Made by a program: the position numbers and the translations under genes. From contig WUUP01000011.1 in assembly GCA_009833045.1 (NCBI GenBank), positions 1 to 64,000 on the forward strand: a stretch of 64,000 nt of DNA, written 5' to 3'. This DNA comes from Saprospirales bacterium GYS_P2D. Its GTDB lineage: Bacteria; Bacteroidota; Bacteroidia; Chitinophagales; Saprospiraceae. The notes under the pieces are model-generated. The model was given only the letters and a program-made list of their open reading frames with translations, was not told the DNA's origin and made no database searches. Below, piece after piece: positions 61,387 to 64,000 of this stretch. Within the stretch, counting starts at the first letter, position 1; every line of letters begins with the position of its first letter.

Positions 61387-62391
61387 TTATCGAGTCAGGT
61401 AACTCTCTATTTCGGCGACCATTTTTTTAGGGCCGAGAAACAGTGGCGCCCGTTGGTGTAACTCAGTAGGTACGATGTCCAGGATGCGCTGATTGCCATC
61501 TGTGGCGACGCCTCCAGCCTGCTCCATGATATATGCCATTGGATTGCACTCATAGCAGAGCCGCAGTTTACCATTTGGCTTGCTCGTGGTGCCTGGGTAC
61601 ATGTATAATCCTCCTTTGAGCATGTTGCGATGTAGGTCGGAGACCATTGATCCGATGTATCGGCCGGTATATGGTTTCCCCTCGAGGGGAATGTTCTGTT
61701 TGATATTTTTAAGGTAGTCCCGGACGCCTTGAGAGAAAAATGGATAATTTCCCTCATTGACAGAGTAGATACTGCCCTCCTCAGGGATGCGCATATCAGG
61801 ATGTGATAAGAAGAAAGAGCCTATAGTAGGATCAAAGGTGAAACCATTCACCCCATTGCCAGTGGTATAGACCATCATAGTCGATGATCCATAAATGAAG
61901 TAGCCCGCAGCTACTTGCTGATTACCTGGTTGTAAGAAGTCCTCTATTATGGCTTTTTCACCCACAGGGGATACTCTTTTGTATATCGAGAAGATGGTGC
62001 CCACTGATACGTTTACATCAATATTGGAAGAGCCATCGAGTGGATCTATGAGGATGACATACTTCCCATTGCGACATTGAGGGCTATCAAATGCAATGAA
62101 TGAATCCTCTTCTTCTGATGCTATACCACAGGTGATCTCTCGAGCTTCGACCGAGTCTATGAATTTTCGATTAGCGTATACATCGAGTTTTTGCTGATCT
62201 TCACCTTGGATATTGGTATCACCAGCTTTGCCCAGTATGTCATCGACTAATCCTGCTTTGTTGATTTCAGCATTTACGATTTTAGCAGCGAGGCGCAGGC
62301 TACTTATGAGTTTGCTGAGCTCGCCAGTGCTATATGAGACCTGTGATTGAGTCTTGATGATGAACTCTCCTAAAGTGGTTATTCGTGACAT
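61387..62391 (-). CDS. fbp: Class 1 fructose-1,6-bisphosphatase
   Basis: The 334-residue product has the class I metal site, SEEEDS near the N-terminal third and [24 protein letters not shown] (about 117-140), then [23 protein letters not shown]-type and [15 protein letters not shown] segments. It runs gluconeogenesis. Its stop is 3 bp from the distal fic operator, and it is divergent from mnmE. Confidence 0.96.
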   Translation of the reverse strand: MSRITTLGEFIIKTQSQVSYSTGELSKLISSLRLAAKIVNAEINKAGLVDDILGKAGDTNIQGEDQQKLDVYANRKFIDSVEAREITCGIASEEEDSFIAFDSPQCRNGKYVILIDPLDGSSNIDVNVSVGTIFSIYKRVSPVGEKAIIEDFLQPGNQQVAAGYFIYGSSTMMVYTTGNGVNGFTFDPTIGSFFLSHPDMRIPEEGSIYSVNEGNYPFFSQGVRDYLKNIKQNIPLEGKPYTGRYIGSMVSDLHRNMLKGGLYMYPGTTSKPNGKLRLCYECNPMAYIMEQAGGVATDGNQRILDIVPTELHQRAPLFLGPKKMVAEIESYLTR

Positions 62392-62507
62392 AAGTTATTA
62401 TTGTAAACGTTTACGGCTCGTCAAATGTACGCCAATTATCTCCATATCCTTATTCCTATTCTTACAAATCCGTCGCAATTAAGGCCCGTCCTGCCTACCT
62501 TTATCCC

Positions 62508-63914
62508 ATGATTCAAGATTTGACAGAAAACATAATAGCACTCTCTACTCCTCAAGGTGTAGGAGCCATAGGAGTCATTCGTCTCTCAGGACCAGGTATC
62601 ATTGAGATCAGTGATCGTTTTTTTAAAGGGCGAAACTTGACTAAAGTCGAAGGTAATACTGTGCACTATGGTAAGATCGTAGATGAGTCAGACCGTATCA
62701 TCGATGAGTGTGTTGCTACGGTATTTAGAGCACCGAGAAGCTACACAAAGGAAGATGTGATCGAATTTTCTTGTCATGGGTCGCCCTATATCTTGGATCA
62801 GGTCATACAGCTATTCTTGCGTCACGGTGTGAGAATGGCACAGGCAGGTGAGTTTACGCTGAGGGCTTTTCTCAATGGGCAGATGGATCTATCCCAAGCA
62901 GAAGCGGTAGCTGACCTTATTGCTTCTGACAATGCTGCCAGCCATGAGATAGCTATGCGGCAGATGCGTGGAGGATTCTCCGATGAGATCAAGCAGCTCC
63001 GCCAAGAACTGATCGAGTTTGCCAGTTTGATAGAGTTAGAATTGGACTTTGGAGAGGAGGATGTGGAGTTCGCAGATCGCTCTAAGCTGCAAGGGCTGGT
63101 AGAGAAGATTAAGTCTGTCATTAATCGCCTGCTCGAATCATTTCAGCTGGGCAATGTCATCAAAAATGGGGTCACCACTGTCATAGCGGGTCGACCTAAT
63201 GCAGGTAAATCCACTCTGCTCAATGCACTTCTCAATGAGGAGCGGGCCATCGTATCCGATATAGCAGGTACGACTCGAGATACGATCGAGGAATCTCTTA
63301 ATATCAAGGGTATACAATTTAGGCTGATTGACACGGCAGGTATCCGAAAAGCTCAGGACGAGATAGAGCGGATAGGAGTCGATCGCACTATCGAGAAGAT
63401 CGGTAGCTCAAGTATCGTCATATACGTATTTGATGTGATAGAGTCATCACCAGAGCAGCTTTGGTCCGATATTGATCGATTCCTCGAGGGGAGTAAGGTG
63501 CTCACAGCAGGTAGTAAGCGGATCTTCATTGCTAATAAGATGGATCTCAATCCGTATATCCGACCAGAAGACTACTATCGAGATGGTCTCATCTCCACGG
63601 ATAATCTTATCACCGCCAGTGCTAAGAACAAAATGAACATAGACTATATCAAAGATAAAATCTATGATACTGTCATAGGTGATCCTACGATGATGCAGCA
63701 GACCATAGTCACTAATAGTCGACACTATGATGCTCTACGCAAAAGTGATGAAGCGCTCGAGGCAGTACTCAGAGGACTCTCTGATGGTACTACAGGAGAC
63801 TTCATAGCCCTCGATATCCGCCAGTCATTGCACCATCTCGGAGAGATCACAGGAGATATATCTACCGATGATCTATTAGACTCGATTTTCAGTAATTTCT
63901 GTATTGGAAAGTAA
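62508..63914 (+). CDS. mnmE: tRNA-5-carboxymethylaminomethyl-2-thiouridine GTPase
   Basis: The 468-residue product has the N-terminal folate-binding domain (LSTPQGVGAIGVIRLSG), the helical domain, and the inserted GTPase with G1 AGRPNAGKST, G2/switch SDIAGTTRDTIEE, G3 DTAGIRK and G4 NKMD. It ends FCIGK, the catalytic C-terminal CxGK. With MnmG it modifies the wobble uridine of certain tRNAs. A TACCTTTA box 5 bp before the ATG is a possible -7 element. The remaining 86 bases of the window show no gene. Confidence 0.97.
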   Translation: MIQDLTENIIALSTPQGVGAIGVIRLSGPGIIEISDRFFKGRNLTKVEGNTVHYGKIVDESDRIIDECVATVFRAPRSYTKEDVIEFSCHGSPYILDQVIQLFLRHGVRMAQAGEFTLRAFLNGQMDLSQAEAVADLIASDNAASHEIAMRQMRGGFSDEIKQLRQELIEFASLIELELDFGEEDVEFADRSKLQGLVEKIKSVINRLLESFQLGNVIKNGVTTVIAGRPNAGKSTLLNALLNEERAIVSDIAGTTRDTIEESLNIKGIQFRLIDTAGIRKAQDEIERIGVDRTIEKIGSSSIVIYVFDVIESSPEQLWSDIDRFLEGSKVLTAGSKRIFIANKMDLNPYIRPEDYYRDGLISTDNLITASAKNKMNIDYIKDKIYDTVIGDPTMMQQTIVTNSRHYDALRKSDEALEAVLRGLSDGTTGDFIALDIRQSLHHLGEITGDISTDDLLDSIFSNFCIGK

Positions 63915-64000
63915 GTGAGATAGGATTTTGGCGACAAAATTCGTTTTCGAACTTATACCGACTCTGGAGGTATCTTGATAGGTTTAGCAAAAAATCGTTT

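Noticed and set aside
62496-62503. Promoter TACCTTTA just before mnmE
   Set aside because: It deviates from the consensus in the last base and lies 5 bp before the ATG; noted in the gene entry but not called on its own.

Overview
The window looks like a chromosome segment of a Bacteroidota bacterium, probably near the Saprospiria or Lewinella-type lineages. This is inferred from gene content; no 16S sequence is present. The supporting signs are type IX secretion (T9SS) C-terminal domains of both kinds, promoters of the TAnnTTTG type, a RicT homologue next to holB and lpdA, an atpBEFHAG operon without atpDC, menaquinone synthesis (menA), and many exported proteins and lipoproteins. TAG, TGA and TAA all serve as normal stops.

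Region by region: (1) 1-11.9 kb is housekeeping. It holds the 3' end of an rRNA operon (5S), a small membrane protein with a CMD/AhpD-like protein, an orphan PycTM-type membrane protein, then pheT, a coiled-coil protein, zapA and rny, then the F1Fo ATP synthase genes atpB-E-F-H-A-G. (2) 12-20 kb is mixed: a sugar nucleotidyltransferase, a protein with kinase-like (APH-type) motifs, an aminotransferase, purU, two thioredoxin-fold proteins with a DUF6029-type outer-membrane protein, and an aldo/keto reductase. (3) 20.0-24.75 kb is an accessory island. It has six copies, all in one orientation, of a palindromic repeat. It also has two identical 547-bp units carrying a DUF559-type endonuclease gene with the same in-frame amber codon. 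Interleaved with these are three exported DUF6624-like paralogues and one C-terminal remnant of a fourth. (4) 24.8-33.4 kb holds an FAD oxidoreductase and membrane 4Fe-4S protein pair, a tiny T9SS-CTD-only protein, queD, holB, ricT, lpdA and a haem-binding protein. (5) 33.4-47.3 kb holds a TPR sensor kinase and a LytTR regulator arranged tail to tail, then a 2,935-residue LamG/FN3 secreted protein in an apparent operon with a smaller secreted protein that shares one of its domains. (6) 47.4-64 kb holds an LD-carboxypeptidase, menA, a gliding-motility-CTD protein, a HupE-like protein, an LVIVD lipoprotein, DUF6702 and DUF2207 proteins, a lipoprotein gene with a nonsense codon, a divergent molybdopterin cluster (moaE-moaD / moaA-moeA), a DUF6503-like lipoprotein, an XRE-Fic protein with two matched palindromic operators, fbp and mnmE.

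The cell implied respires with menaquinone, makes ATP with an H+-type synthase, makes molybdopterin and queuosine precursors, and exports large adhesin-like proteins by T9SS. The most unusual parts are the palindrome-bounded DUF559 units and the paralogue island at 20-24.7 kb, the tandem operators in front of the Fic gene, the kinase-like protein at 13-14 kb, and the giant protein with its partner. All family names come from reading motifs by eye; no database search was run.
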